Positions 43,524 through 55,600 of a DNA stretch of 64,000 bases are shown here, one piece after another (position 1 is the stretch's first letter; the number at the start of each line of letters is the position of its first letter). Both the position numbers and the translations under genes were made by a program. The stretch comes from Nelumbo lutea (taxonomy: Eukaryota; Streptophyta; Magnoliopsida; Proteales; Nelumbonaceae). The stretch is from assembly GCA_022828595.1 (NCBI GenBank), contig JAKGHH010000002.1, positions 70,528,383 through 70,592,382 on the forward strand, read 5' to 3'. The notes beneath the pieces are model-generated. The model was not told the DNA's origin. It saw only the letters and a program-made list of their open reading frames with translations, and did not search any database.

Positions 43524-45494
43524 GAGTCTGGATTAAGTGGAGCATTAGGTTCACGAGGCGCGTGAACCCTCCAATAGGAGGCGTGCACATCGACTCTTTT
43601 GAACTAACTTCAACATAACAGGCGTTTGCTATCAACTTCTATCCGTCCGATTGACAGAATGCGAACTCTTGGAGTCCGGATTTAGTGGAGCCTTAGGTTC
43701 ACGGGGTGCGTGAACCCTCCAATAGGAGGCATGCATGTCGACTCTTTTGAACTAACTTCAACATGCGTTTGCCATTAACTTTTATCTGTCCGGTTGAACC
43801 AGACCCTAAAAGACAAAAAAATGAAAAATCTCATTTTAAAATTTAGAATTTCATTCAAACTTCAATTACTAGAACGCCTCTTGGGGATTCCTTTCAGCTC
43901 AAATTTGCCTAGGAGGTTGATGTCCTTGGTCATTGGGCGCTCACCTGAATTAGGACTCCGAGCTGGTTGTCAGCATAGGTCGAGAATATATGCTCCTTCT
44001 TGGTTGGAAAGGTTGTGTTTTTGGGAATCAAAACGGTCATCACACCTCCAGTAGTCTCGATACCGAGGCTAAGAGGAGTGACATCAAGCAACAGTAGGTC
44101 TTGGACCTTCTGGTCACTTTCTCTGCTAAGAATTGCAGCTTGGATTGAAGCTCCATATGCCACGGCCTCATCTGAGTTGATACTCTTGCAGAGCTCTTTC
44201 CCATTGAAGAACTCTTGCAAAAGTTGCTGCACCTTTGGAATCCTGGTCGACCCACCAACAAGGACAATGTCATCAACCTAACTCTTGTCAATCTTGGAAT
44301 TTCGAAGGCACTTCTCGATTGGTTCCATGCACTTCCTGAACAAGTCCATGTTCAATTCTTCAAACTGGGCTCAAGTGATCGTTGCATAGAAGTCGGTACC
44401 TTCGCACTGAGAATCGATTTCAATGGTCATTTGTGTGGTGGAAGACAAAATTCGCTTTGCCCTCTCACAGGCCATCCTCAACTGCCGCAAAGCCCTTACA
44501 TTGCCATCGATGTCTTTCTTGTGCTTTCTCTTGAACTCAGAAACGAAATGGTTGACAAGACGGTTGTCGAAGTCCTCACCCCCGAGATGGGTATCTCTGA
44601 CAGTGGCCTTCACCTTGAAAATTCCTTCCTCGATGGTCGACAGTGAAACATCGAAGGTTCCACCACCCAAATCAAAGATGAGAACGTTTTTTCACTAGAC
44701 CTCAAAGCCTTCTTATCCAAACCATAAGCAATAGAAGTTATCGTGGGCTCATTGATAATCCTCATCACGTTAGGCCCAACAATGGTTTGGGCATCCTTCA
44801 TCGCTTGCCTCTGTTAATTGTTGAAATAGGCCCGCATAGCGATGACAACGTTCTTGACTGTCTGACCCAGATACGCCTCGGCAATCTCCCTCATCTTGGT
44901 CAAGACCATGAGTGAAGCTTGTAGCCTTGAAATGGAAATGCGCTAGATGGATTGCTTGTCTCTACTAAGGATCAACAAAGAAACAAAGGGATTTAAAAGA
45001 AAACTACAAAAAATTACAAAGCACTTGTGTTAACTCAATTTGGAGTTCTTGATTTCAGCCCGAGTTTGGTGAGAAACGTTGCGAGGAATTTATAAGCATG
45101 TTGATGAGGTTGAATGTTGAATGTTCAAGAATTTTGTGGAAAATGAGCGATTGTGCAAGGAAGAAGAAGAAAAAGGAGCTTACCACCATTTGATTTTTTT
45201 TTTTTTTTGCTGTTGATTAATTCCTCGCCATCTTATGTCATTTGTGCAGGAAATTGTTGGTGGTCTTCTCACTGGCCAAGGTTAGGCTCGGATATGGGAG
45301 AATGGGAGGCAAATCGTTCAAAATGGAATTTTTCTTTTTCTTTTTTGTCTTTTAGTGTCTGGCTCAACCGGATGGATAGAAGTTAATGACAAACGCCCGT
45401 TATGTTGAGGTTAGTTCAAAGAAGTCGACGTGCATGCCTCCTATTGGAGGGTTCAAGCGCCCCGTGAACCTAAGGGTCCACTGAATCCGAACTC
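43524..45494. mobile_element. Pack-MULE carrying an HSP70 fragment
   Basis: Long terminal inverted repeats of about 130-170 bp bound the unit. The left ones read GAGTCCGGATTTAGTGG, GTTCACGGGG, GAACCCTCCAATAGGAGGC, TTTGAACTAAC. The right one (45361-45494) is their complement. A 9-bp duplication flanks it: GAACTCTTG (43515-43523) and AAACTCTTG (45495-45503), eight of nine identical. Long inverted repeats with 9-bp duplications define Mutator-like elements. No transposase is present; the interior is mainly an antisense HSP70 fragment. The left repeat is present twice in tandem (43524-43657 and 43672-43800), each copy preceded by the same GAACTCTTG. Confidence 0.85.
43870..44930 (-). pseudogene. 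Captured cytosolic HSP70 fragment inside the Pack-MULE
   Basis: On the - strand: [32 protein letters not shown] then a stop, [20 protein letters not shown] and [15 protein letters not shown]. After a frameshift come [45 protein letters not shown], then [50 protein letters not shown], and finally (another shift) INLLGKFELKGIP. This is the end of lobe I through the linker and start of the substrate-binding domain of a cytosolic Hsc70, roughly the middle half. There is no intron in this span. Plant cytosolic HSP70 genes usually have their intron further upstream, so this does not show whether genomic DNA or cDNA was the source. Several stops and shifts make it non-functional as HSP70. Confidence 0.92.
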
Positions 45495-45659
45495 AAACTC
45501 TTGATACATGCCCTGACGTGTTTTGACTTTTGAGCCAATGTCAAGTCGGGCTTGCTAGAATAATTTAATAATATTATTCCTTTTTATAAAAATATTAAAA
45601 TTTAAAATGCTTTATATATGATTTTATAATATACATATATATACATGTATGACATAAAT

Positions 45660-46081
45660 ACTAATACCAAGGTTTTAAAAACCAACCAAAAAATGAAACC
45701 GTTCTAGTAACCAGTTTTCATGTCAGCGGTTCGACCATCCGGGTCAAACAGTTTGAACGGTTTAAATATTATAATTGGTGATATGTCATCTTACCCATTA
45801 AATTGGAATATTAGGGTAAGATGCATATAAATATAAGAGAAAAAAAGGTTTGACTGTTTGAGAATGAGAGAAATGTGAGAAGTTGCCAATGGCTGAGAGA
45901 AGAAGAGGTCACTTGCAAGTTGCAGTGGCGACGATGATAGTGATGGTGATCTATGTGGCGGCGAAGAAAGTAGATTTGAGATTTCCCTCAATCTCAGATC
46001 TCTCTCTCTCTCATATCTATCATCTAGCTTGCTCTCCCAAATCTCTTAGATCTCTCTCGCTGTCTCACACATCCTTCAACT

Positions 46082-46115
<34 letters not shown>

Positions 46116-46355
46116 GTAGATCTCAAATCAGAGAGATTTTCTCTTTTCATTCTTGCTCTTAATAAATCGATAACCATTCTCCAAGTCGAACGATTCAACG
46201 GTCAAACCATCTAGATCAATAATTCGTTGACTAATTCAATGATTTTTAATCAAAGACGAGGTTTAGGGTAAAATAGAACTGGTCGCCTGAATGGTTTCCG
46301 GTCCGAACGGTCTGACCGTCCGGGTCAATGACGGTTCGAAAACATTGACTAATAC
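45660..46355. mobile_element. hAT-like nonautonomous element with perfect 8-bp target duplication
   Basis: The element is 45668-46347 (680 bp). The flanking repeats ACTAATAC at 45660-45667 and 46348-46355 are identical. The ends CAAGGTTTTAAAAACC and, inverted, CAATGTTTTCGAACC match imperfectly. Sub-terminal regions are full of GGTCAAAC, GACCGTCCGGGTCAA and ACGGTTCGA words. It has no transposase and includes a (CT)n stretch at 46084-46113. It ends 335 bp before the start codon of the J-domain gene and therefore lies in its promoter region. A related end starts near 63803. Confidence 0.75.
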
Positions 46356-46369
46356 TATACACTATACTG

Positions 46370-46460
46370 GGTTGGGCTGGGCCATCCGGGCATAAGATTT
46401 TAGTTGTTAGGCCCTTTCTGAATTTATAAGCGGGCTTGATGCGAGCCCGGGCAAAAAGCC
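46370..46460 (+). promoter_or_regulatory. Site II-like motifs upstream of the J-domain gene
   Basis: TTGGGCTGGGCC (about 46372-46383) and AGCCCAG (about 46459-46465) resemble TGGGCY 'site II' elements common in promoters of plant housekeeping genes. They sit 220-310 bp before the ATG. The call is by motif only. Confidence 0.4.
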
Positions 46461-46682
46461 CAGAACAATTGAGTGAAACTGTCTAGCCCGGTAAGGCGGT
46501 AACCCCTTGTAGTTGTAGCTTGTAGGAGAGGCTTCGCAGGACTGTTGACCAGAGGGGTTTCGTTTTGGCAGAACGCAGAAAGCAGAAGGTGACGGGCCTG
46601 GAGCATCTTTCTTTGCTTCCTTCGAAAGCGGGACCAAAATAGAATTCGGGAGGAAGCGAGAACACAGCAAACGGGCCGAGCG

Positions 46683-49600
46683 ATGACCGAAGTTGATGAG
46701 GATTTGCTTCTCAAGAACTTCTTTGCCGAGGTTAGCGAAGTCGAAAGGGACAACGAGGTTATCAGGTCCCAACACACATTCTCTCTCTCTCTCTCTCAGT
46801 TTTCTTTGCTTTAATTCCTGCAATTTCGTAGTATTTGCACTTTTACCAAAGTTCTGTTCTGTTCTATTTGTTAATTGCAGTTAGGGTTTTCCTGATAGAA
46901 TTCGTTTTGCTTTGATTGCCTGTGTGGTTTTCTGATGGAAAAACCTTCAATCAGATGCTCTATGGCTTTGGAGCTTGTATTAAACTGAAAAAGTTTGGGG
47001 GCGATAATCGGAAAAACATGATTTTTTTTTTTTGTTGACATCATAATTAATGGATATTTTTTATGGTAGTCGTATTTATGTTTGTATTGCGGACTTATGA
47101 GGCAAAAGTAAAACTTTATAACAGATTTTCAGGTCGTATGGTTATACCTGTTCTGAATGCATAATAACTGAATTTAAACTTAGGAAAGTTTTGAGTTTGA
47201 GCGCTTTATGCTGATTGAGAGGGATGGTGGGGTGATGATGCTCGTCCATATTGTTGTGGAGAATTTTGTGTTTATTTTTCTTTTTTCACTTCTAGCTCCC
47301 TGTTTGGATTTAAGTTCCTTTGTTGAGAGGAGAACTGCCCAAGTTGTGAAATTACTTAAAGAGGTTTTCATCGTAATATTTCTGGAAGGGATATAGAAGG
47401 TAAACATGATTAAGGGTAAGGCAGCAGAGTGTCTCAACAGTTCTTCAAGAAAACAATAGAGAAGATGAGGGCCATGATGGTTTCAGGACTGTTATATACC
47501 CCTTTCATGGTCGTTTTCTTGGATAGAATACCATCAATTTGGTACAGTTTGGGGACTATATTTTTCTTGTTTTGTCGAGGTCAAAATGAAACAGTTAGGA
47601 GGAATTGTGCACAAAAGAAGAGTGAAAGGTATAGAATTTATGCTATTTTTGGGAGAAACTCCAGGCTAGCACTGCCAGATTTGACATTTCTTACCAAATC
47701 AGATTTTAGAAAATTGGATAACAGTTCTGTACTGAATACATAGATTTTAACTTGTTTAATGTACCTATCTCTTTTTTTCTAAAGGCTTTAGGAATTATAT
47801 AGATCTTTTAACTTGTATGGTGTAACCTTTCTATGTGGAGGAGACATATCAACCACCTTTCGCATCTTTTAAAGCATTCATAGTTGTGTTGGTGAAGATT
47901 GACAATTGAAGATGGGAAGACAGTGGGAGAGATTGGTGAAGACTGAAGCAAAAAAAATTCATATTCAAAGAGTTCAGAGTAGGGGGAAAGACATCCCTGA
48001 AGGTAGGGGAGTTAAAGAGGGTGGTGGTGTTACTAGTGGGTGGAGAAGTAGTTGCTTGGTTCAAGAGTTTTGTTGTTGAAGCTTTGTTTTTGAGCAAGGG
48101 AAGGGAATGGAAGAGGTTGAAGGGAGATAGAAGAAAGAAGATTTGTAGCTGAAAGAAGAAAGTATGGAAAAGGAAATTTCATTGCCTTGTTTGAATTTTT
48201 TGGGGAAGGAAAAAAGCAACTAGTCTGATTTCCTAAAGGGAGGGATAATGTAGGATGTGGATTAATATTTAATCTTTTACAGCAGTTTAATGCGAGATTG
48301 GGAAAGGCATGTAAACACAAGGCAGATGACACTTTAAGTGAAAAGCATTTAATCTCAGAAAAGGAGGTGGCTGCAGAAATCTTTACTGTGATGAAAGGGG
48401 CAGGTAAAAGCAAGGTGGAGGGAGGTACAGGGTGGAAAGAAAAAGTGGGAGAAGATGTTAATAGTGGAGTTGAAAGAAGAAGTTTTAGATTGGAGAAAGG
48501 TATCAGATGCAATAATCAGGGGTTTGAATCTGAAAGGGCTGAACTGTATGCAGTCCTACAAAGTGTACAGATTGCAAGAGAGATGGGTTTGGAGAATTCG
48601 GTGATAGAAGGGGACTCCAAGGTGGTGGTCAGTTGGCTTAGAGATCCAGATTCAGTGATATGGTGCTATAGAAATGAATTGAAGAAATTCAAATGGGCAA
48701 CACAACATATGAATTTGACTATACAATGGGTGGGAAGGGAGGCTAGTGCATTTGCTGACTTTCTTGCCAAGCATGGAGTAACTATAGATCAGTTGTATTA
48801 GGCTCGATTGTAATATTTGCGCTGTTTTTTTTTTTTTTTAAAGAGTGAGGCCCTTGGGATGCTTGTAACAGTCTTTATCTTTTTGTTGATAATGAATTCT
48901 TAATGAACTTTTATTTATCAAAAAAAATCTGAAGGGGACAAGGATACTTACACCTTTTGACAAAAGCAAAGCACTTATTGAGTTGGTGGATGGGGATTTG
49001 GAGTTAGAAGCTGAAAATATGGTAAGCAATGCATTTGCTGACTTTCTAGCCAAGCAAGGAATAACTAGGGATCAGTTGTATTGGGCCAAATTGTAATCTT
49101 TGTGCTGTTTTTTACTTTTAAAGAGTGAGGTTGCACCTCACGTCTCCCCTTGGGATGCTTGTAACAGTTTTTATCTTTTTTGTTGATAATGAATTATTAA
49201 TGTACTTTTATTTATAAAAAAAAAATCTGAAGGGGATAATGATACTTACACTTTTTGAAAAGAGCAAAGCACTTACTGAGTTGGTGGATGAAGATTTGGA
49301 GTTAGAAGTTGAAAACATGGTAACTAATGCATTTGCTGACTTTCTAGCCAAGCAAGGAGTAACTAGGGATCGGTTGTATTGGGCCCAAGTGTAATCTTTT
49401 TGCAGTTTTTTTTTTTCTTTTAAAGAGTGAGGCTGCACCTCACGCCTCCCCTGGGGATGCTTGTAACACTCTTTATCTTGTTGTTGATAATGAATTCTTA
49501 ATGAACTTTTATTTATCAAAAAAAAAAAAATTCTGAAGGGGACAATGATACTTACACCTTTTGAAAAAGCAATTCACTTATTGAGTTGGTGGATGAGGAT

Positions 49601-52600
49601 TTGGAGTTAGAAGCTGAAAATATGGTATCTGAATATGGTAATATGTTGGTCTTGAGATGGTCCTCCTTATTAAATGTGAAGAAGTTGTAGGTGGAATATG
49701 GTGTAACTATTTGTATTCTTGGGCTTCCTTTTCATCTTTGGAAGCAAGAAGTTTTCACTTCCATTACTTTGATTTGTGGAGGGCATTTGGATGGAATCTT
49801 TCCTCATGATCTTCATTCAGCGGCCTTACTTTATTAGTGGAGTGAAGCAAGAGGATATACCTAGGAAGGTGAAGGTGTTGGTTGACTGTTTTTTTTTTAT
49901 TCAGTATGGTTGGTGACGTCCATTGAAGCCAGCCCTTTGGAAGGAGTCTCACAGGGAAAAAGATGAAGGTGTTGAAGAAGAATGGTTGTGTGGTGCTTAA
50001 GGGATTGAGGTATTTCAAGTTTTCTGCAAATTTTTCAAAATGGGAGGAACTAAAACTGGGCAGAATTAAAGATGGAAGTTAGAAGGATGAGTTTGGTTGA
50101 ATGGGAAAGGGAGCCAGGCTAGCATGTTAATAGATGGGGAGAAAGGAGCTTGGGAAAAGAAAGTAATTTTAACAACAAATAGAGAAGTTAGAAGGAAAAG
50201 AGTATCAGTGACCCATCTCCAATTTGCGGATGACATTACTATTTTTAGTGAGGGTGGCGACCTATGGAAAGTGAGGAATCTTAAAGATTTGCTTGACTAC
50301 TTTGAGAGGGTCTCAAATCTGAAAATAAATATGAAAAAGAGTAGTGTGGTAGGGACAAACTTGGATGATGGGGTTATTGAGTCTATGGCATAATGTTTGA
50401 GGTGTCAGGTTGCCTCTTGATCTCTGTCTTATCTTGGGCTTCCTTAGGAGCTAATCCGAAAGAGAGTGATTTTTGGACCCCAATCTTGGAAAGATTTGAA
50501 AAAAGATTAGAGGCTTGGAAAAGGAGCTATACTTATTTAGGAGGTAGAGTAACTTTGATCAAAGCCAGGCTAGCTAATCTGTCAATTTATTATCTCTGTG
50601 TTTAGGATACCTTCTAAGGAGGCAAAGAAAATGGGGAAATTAATTAGGGATTTCCTATGGGAACCTGGGGAAGAAAAGAGGAGACACTTAGTAAGGTGGG
50701 AGGTAGTATGCAGGTGTAAAGAAGAGGGAGGATTGGGATTAGGGAACTTGGTTCTAAAGAATGTGGCTTTATTAAGTTATGGTGTGAGGTGATACCTAGT
50801 ATTCATGGCTGCTGGAAGAACGGCTGGGATGCTGGTGTATCTCGGTGGGCTACTTTGACTACTCCTTAGAAAGTGATTCACAGTATCCTTCCCCAATTTC
50901 TTAACTTTGTTAGGTATGATAATTGCTTTGGCAACTCTGTTTTGTTTTGGGAAGATATTTGGGTGGGTGCCTCAACCCTCAAAGACCTCTTTCCTTCACT
51001 CTATTTCATTTCCTTGTTTAAGCATAAGATTGTTTCCCATTTTCTCCCCTCTCACTTTTCCCCTTTGTCCCCTACTTGGAATTTTGGTTTTTGTAGGGGT
51101 TTGAAGGATGCTGAACTTGGTATTGTTGTGGAACTTCTTTGTGTCCTAGATAGTTTCTGTTTGGATCCTCTAAAGCTGGACAAAAGAATTTGGTCTCCCC
51201 ACCCTAAAGCTTCCTTTACTTGTGCATCCTTATTCAGGGCCCTTTGTGCTACCTCCACCTAGCTTCTTTTTCTAGTTAAGGAGTTTTGGACTAGGCCTAT
51301 TCTCCCTAAAATCACTTTGTTTTGCTGGGAAGTGTTCCATGGGAAGATCAAATGATCAATACTTTGGATTGTTTGTAGAAAAAAAACCTTTCTTGTGCTT
51401 GTCCCCTAATTGGTGTATTCTTTGCAAAGCAAATGGTGAGGATTGCTTCCACTTACTAATTTCCTATACTTTCACTACAGCTATTTGTGTTTGGATTTTT
51501 GCCTTGTTTGGATGTAGGTGGAACCAACCTGCGGTTAAAAGTCCACTCCTCTGATCCATAGACTTTTGTTTGGCCCAACAAAAGAGGGAGAATTATGTGG
51601 AAATGTATTAGAGCTGTGTCACTTTGGACAGTTTGGGGAGAAAGGAATGCAAGAATTTTCCAAGAAAAGGAACAAAGCCTTTTACTCATCAAGGAGTGTA
51701 TCTTAATAAGGGCAATTCACTGGCTGAAAACTTTGGATTCTTTCCATTTGTTTTCCTTTGATGACCTTTGGAGGAACTGGCTAGCAGTGGTAAATAGCTC
51801 CTCTAAGAAGGAAAAGATCATTGCCTCTTGGATCCTACCACCTGATGGTTGGATAAAGTTGAATTTTGATGGAAGCAGTCAAGGAAACCCTAATCCCTCA
51901 GGCATAGGAGTACTGAGATTAAAGGACAGCAACATCTTAGCTCTATACTCTGGTCCAGTGGGAGTAGGAGACTTGGTCAAGGCTGAACTGTTGGCGGCTC
52001 TATAGGGTACTCAGATGGCAAACCATTTAGGAGTTGAACATCTTCTAATTGAAGGAGATTCTAAGATTGTTGTGGGCTGGTTAACAGATCCGGGATCAGT
52101 CATTTGTTGCTACAAGGATTACCTGAAAAAGGCAAGCTAGTTAACAAATAACATGTCTGTTAGCTCACTTTGGGTGAGCAGGTCAGCGAATGCTTTAGCT
52201 AACCATCTTGCTAAACAGGGGGTTCTTGTAACATTTCTGATATATCATTAATAAATAATTTCTTATTCATAAAAAAGACAAAAATGTTACAGATTGGGGG
52301 GTATCTTGGAGGCAGTCGTGAAGAGATTCAACTTAAAAGATTCTGTGGTTATTAAGCCATTCGATGATTTGAAGGTCATGCTATTTGGAGCTAATGAAGA
52401 AGTCCAGCTCCCCACTCCTGAATTGGTGGAGTCTTCAGTTGGCAAGATTAGGGCGGAGTGCTGGCATATGTTGTGTAATCAGAATCCGATCCCTAAATGA
52501 ATTTTGTGGCTTTTGCTAGTTTTACTTTCCTTCAATCTTTGGAATGAGGAATTTATAGAGAAGATACCACAGGTTACGGGTGGTAGGTTGATAGCTTATA

Positions 52601-55600
52601 ACTTCCAGGACCTTCATGCCGTGAGAATCAGAATCATGGGGTTGAAACCTGAAGAAGTCCCTAGATTCCTAAACCTGTTTGCTGAAGGTCTCTGGTTCAA
52701 GGTTTGGGTTCTATTGGAAGTTGAAGTGTCATTGTGGACAAGGTATTCCAAGGAAGAACACAATCGCTTTTTCGAGGGATGGGTCACACGTGGTAAGGAA
52801 ACGTTTGGCCAAAGGTCAACGGATGTTGGCCAATTGTTAGAGGTTAACAAAGAGTCTCCACACTAGTGATTAAAAGGCGTGGTGCACAAGCAAGGCGCAT
52901 TTTAGGGTATGCGCCTCGCTCAGGTCCTAGGTGCACCCCTTTCAAAAGGCGCACGCTTGGTGCACCTAGGCGTGCACCCGATGCGCCTTGCGCCTCAGCC
53001 CAGACGTGCGCCTTTTTAAAATTTTGTGTTTTTTGCATTTTTTTTAGCCTAACGTTCAAAATTTTGAGCCTAAAATTTTGTGCTCCGAGAACCCCCTATT
53101 TGCTAATGTTGTTCATTCATTCCTTCCAACAAAATATCTTCTTAAAAGGCAATTAAAGTTATAAAATCATTATTTTTTATGTGAGAAATAAGAATTTAAG
53201 ACCCTACCATGGACTTGTTCGGGCTTGCCTTGAGGGGCATGGTAAAAAAGTGATTCAAAATCAAGAATGCAATATGTTTTACATCACATTAGCTACTAGA
53301 AGTAATGCAATTGAGGAAAAAAAAGAGATTGTGGGTTTTACATACTTGACAATGCTTTATACATTTGCTTTTATTTTTAAATTTTTATTTCAATACGCTT
53401 TACATGTTTTATTTATGTATTTTAATGTTAGATAATAATTTTTTTAAAACATTTATTTAAAATTTTTAAATTTTAAGTTTATATTTTTTATTAACATTAT
53501 GTTTAATATATATATTTTTTGCATTTTTTGTTTTTTTTTATTTTTCTGACTTTTTTTTAGCATTTTTTTTAATTTTTTGGCATTGTTTTGAATGGTTATT
53601 CTTTCTATAGTTGCTTCCTTGGATTTCTCTACTTCTTTAAAGATCCTGTTGTATCTTTCTTCCCAGACTGACTAGAGTATAGCTGCTCTTGTGGCTCTCC
53701 ACATTTACCTCAGTAAATGTTTTGAAGGAAAATAACCTGAACACGCATCCAAATAAAGATATAGAAATGGGTATTGTTCCAATTGGATTATGGAACATAA
53801 CCTGAACATGTGAATAAAGATATCTTTCCTGCTGTGTCTGGTGTCTCAAGGTAGAAGCAATCCTGTTTCACGTTTCAGCAAAGGGTAAAACTGTCTTTTC
53901 ATTCAAACTGTCTAAGATAACAGTGAATATATTTAAGTCCATTTGAAGAACTTAGGGAATATTTAAGTCAATTTATGAAAACTAAAGGTATGTTTAAATC
54001 TTTTACCCTTTTTATTTTTCTATGGTTTTTAATCAATAACATTCTTTCTATTCTTCTGTTATCCCAGTTGTAATATAATATTATAAGGGGGAAGGAATAA
54101 AAAATTTGATGTCTATGGGTGTATGAAAACTTTGTACGTATCCATTGCCATCTATATTCAATACAACTTATCGTTACTTATTACAAAAAAAGGGCAATGG
54201 CCTTTATGATAGAGATCATAACACCCTTTCAAGCAGTCCCTAACCCACTCATAGTCAGTTATCCATGTGTAAGTTGTTTCCTGGGTTGATATCAATTCTG
54301 CTTCTCCACATGCCACTTATTTGATTTTCCTTAAGTTGAAATTAGGAAATCAAAGTAGATTTTATTCTGGACCTTCTTTGGTTCAAGCTTATAAACCAAT
54401 ACTAATACTGCTTCTAACCACTTAAAACCATTCACACTTGTGAAAGTGGATATTTGTATCTTGAATTTGTCCATTAATAAAAGTGGTACTTTGGAAAATT
54501 GTCGAAGCTGATTTAGTGAACCCGGTTATTTTCTTTTGAAATCATACCTAGAGATGTTCTGGTACATATCCTGAGATTGATATGTCTTTCTGCTCCATCA
54601 TTCTATCTATAGGAGTTCCTTTTTGTTGTTATTCAGGTTATTATGGATTTGTTCTTTGTAACTACTTGAAGTTTGTGCTTTGTGGCCTAGTCCTTTTTTG
54701 ATGTTAAGGTCCATTCTCTGAAGTTCGATGCCTTTAGCAAATTGTTGGAAGTCTCTGGAAGGATGAAAATTAAACATTCTTAGAGAGGGGCAATATTGGT
54801 TTAGAACGATCTGTCCACATACATGTTCTTTTATGCTGCATTATGCACATACTTGGATTAGTTCAAAGTTGTAGATTATGATTCTTTGTGAGGATTTTTT
54901 TTTTTAAATCCCAGGGATAGGTTTTTCTTGTAAGAAACACTTTTTCTATATTCAGATTTTTTTTTCTGTTTGCCTCTTTTGTACAGTTTTGAAAACTTAC
55001 TAAATTTTATGATTGATAAACTCTTTGTTACCTAGCAAAAAATGGTAAACTTGACAGGATGGTCTCTGCTGGAAGCATTATGATAAAATTAGATGTGGAG
55101 AAGGTGTCTTGTCTGTTATAATGGAATTGGAATTTTCTGTTACTAAAAAGTTTGGTTGCCGATAATTTACTGAACCTGATATTCATAAACAATTCTTCTT
55201 GGTTTTCATCAATGGCAGGTTCTTTGGTTTATGAATATAATGTTACACCCCACTATACTCTCACATTACCTTACACATCATTTGGTAACAGTACACTTGT
55301 TTACCTTGCATTCTACACTACATCATTATTGTTGTTTCTGTTACTGCTATTATTATTGTTGTCCTTGTTGTGATCGTTGTTGTTATTATTATTTATTACA
55401 GTGAGCTCAACCTTCATATACATGTTTTTCATTATTAGTTTCTCTTATATCTAAAGTTAACCAGCTTTTCCCAGTTTTATCTTCCCAATATTAGTAATAT
55501 GGACATGTTAATTTTCTTACACTTGCATAGTTGATTCTTGATCATCTACCTGTATGTTATTTGGCCTTCCTAATTTCCAATTTAGATAATTTCTATTTGG

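Noticed and set aside
44000..44698. Several + strand frames of 90-143 codons over the HSP70 region
   Set aside because: Shadows of the antisense HSP70 fragment, whose - strand translation gives clear family matches.
46407..46823. Overlapping - strand frames of 138 and 117 codons at the J-domain gene start
   Set aside because: They lie antisense to the promoter and first exon of a gene with clear homology and show no similarity of their own.
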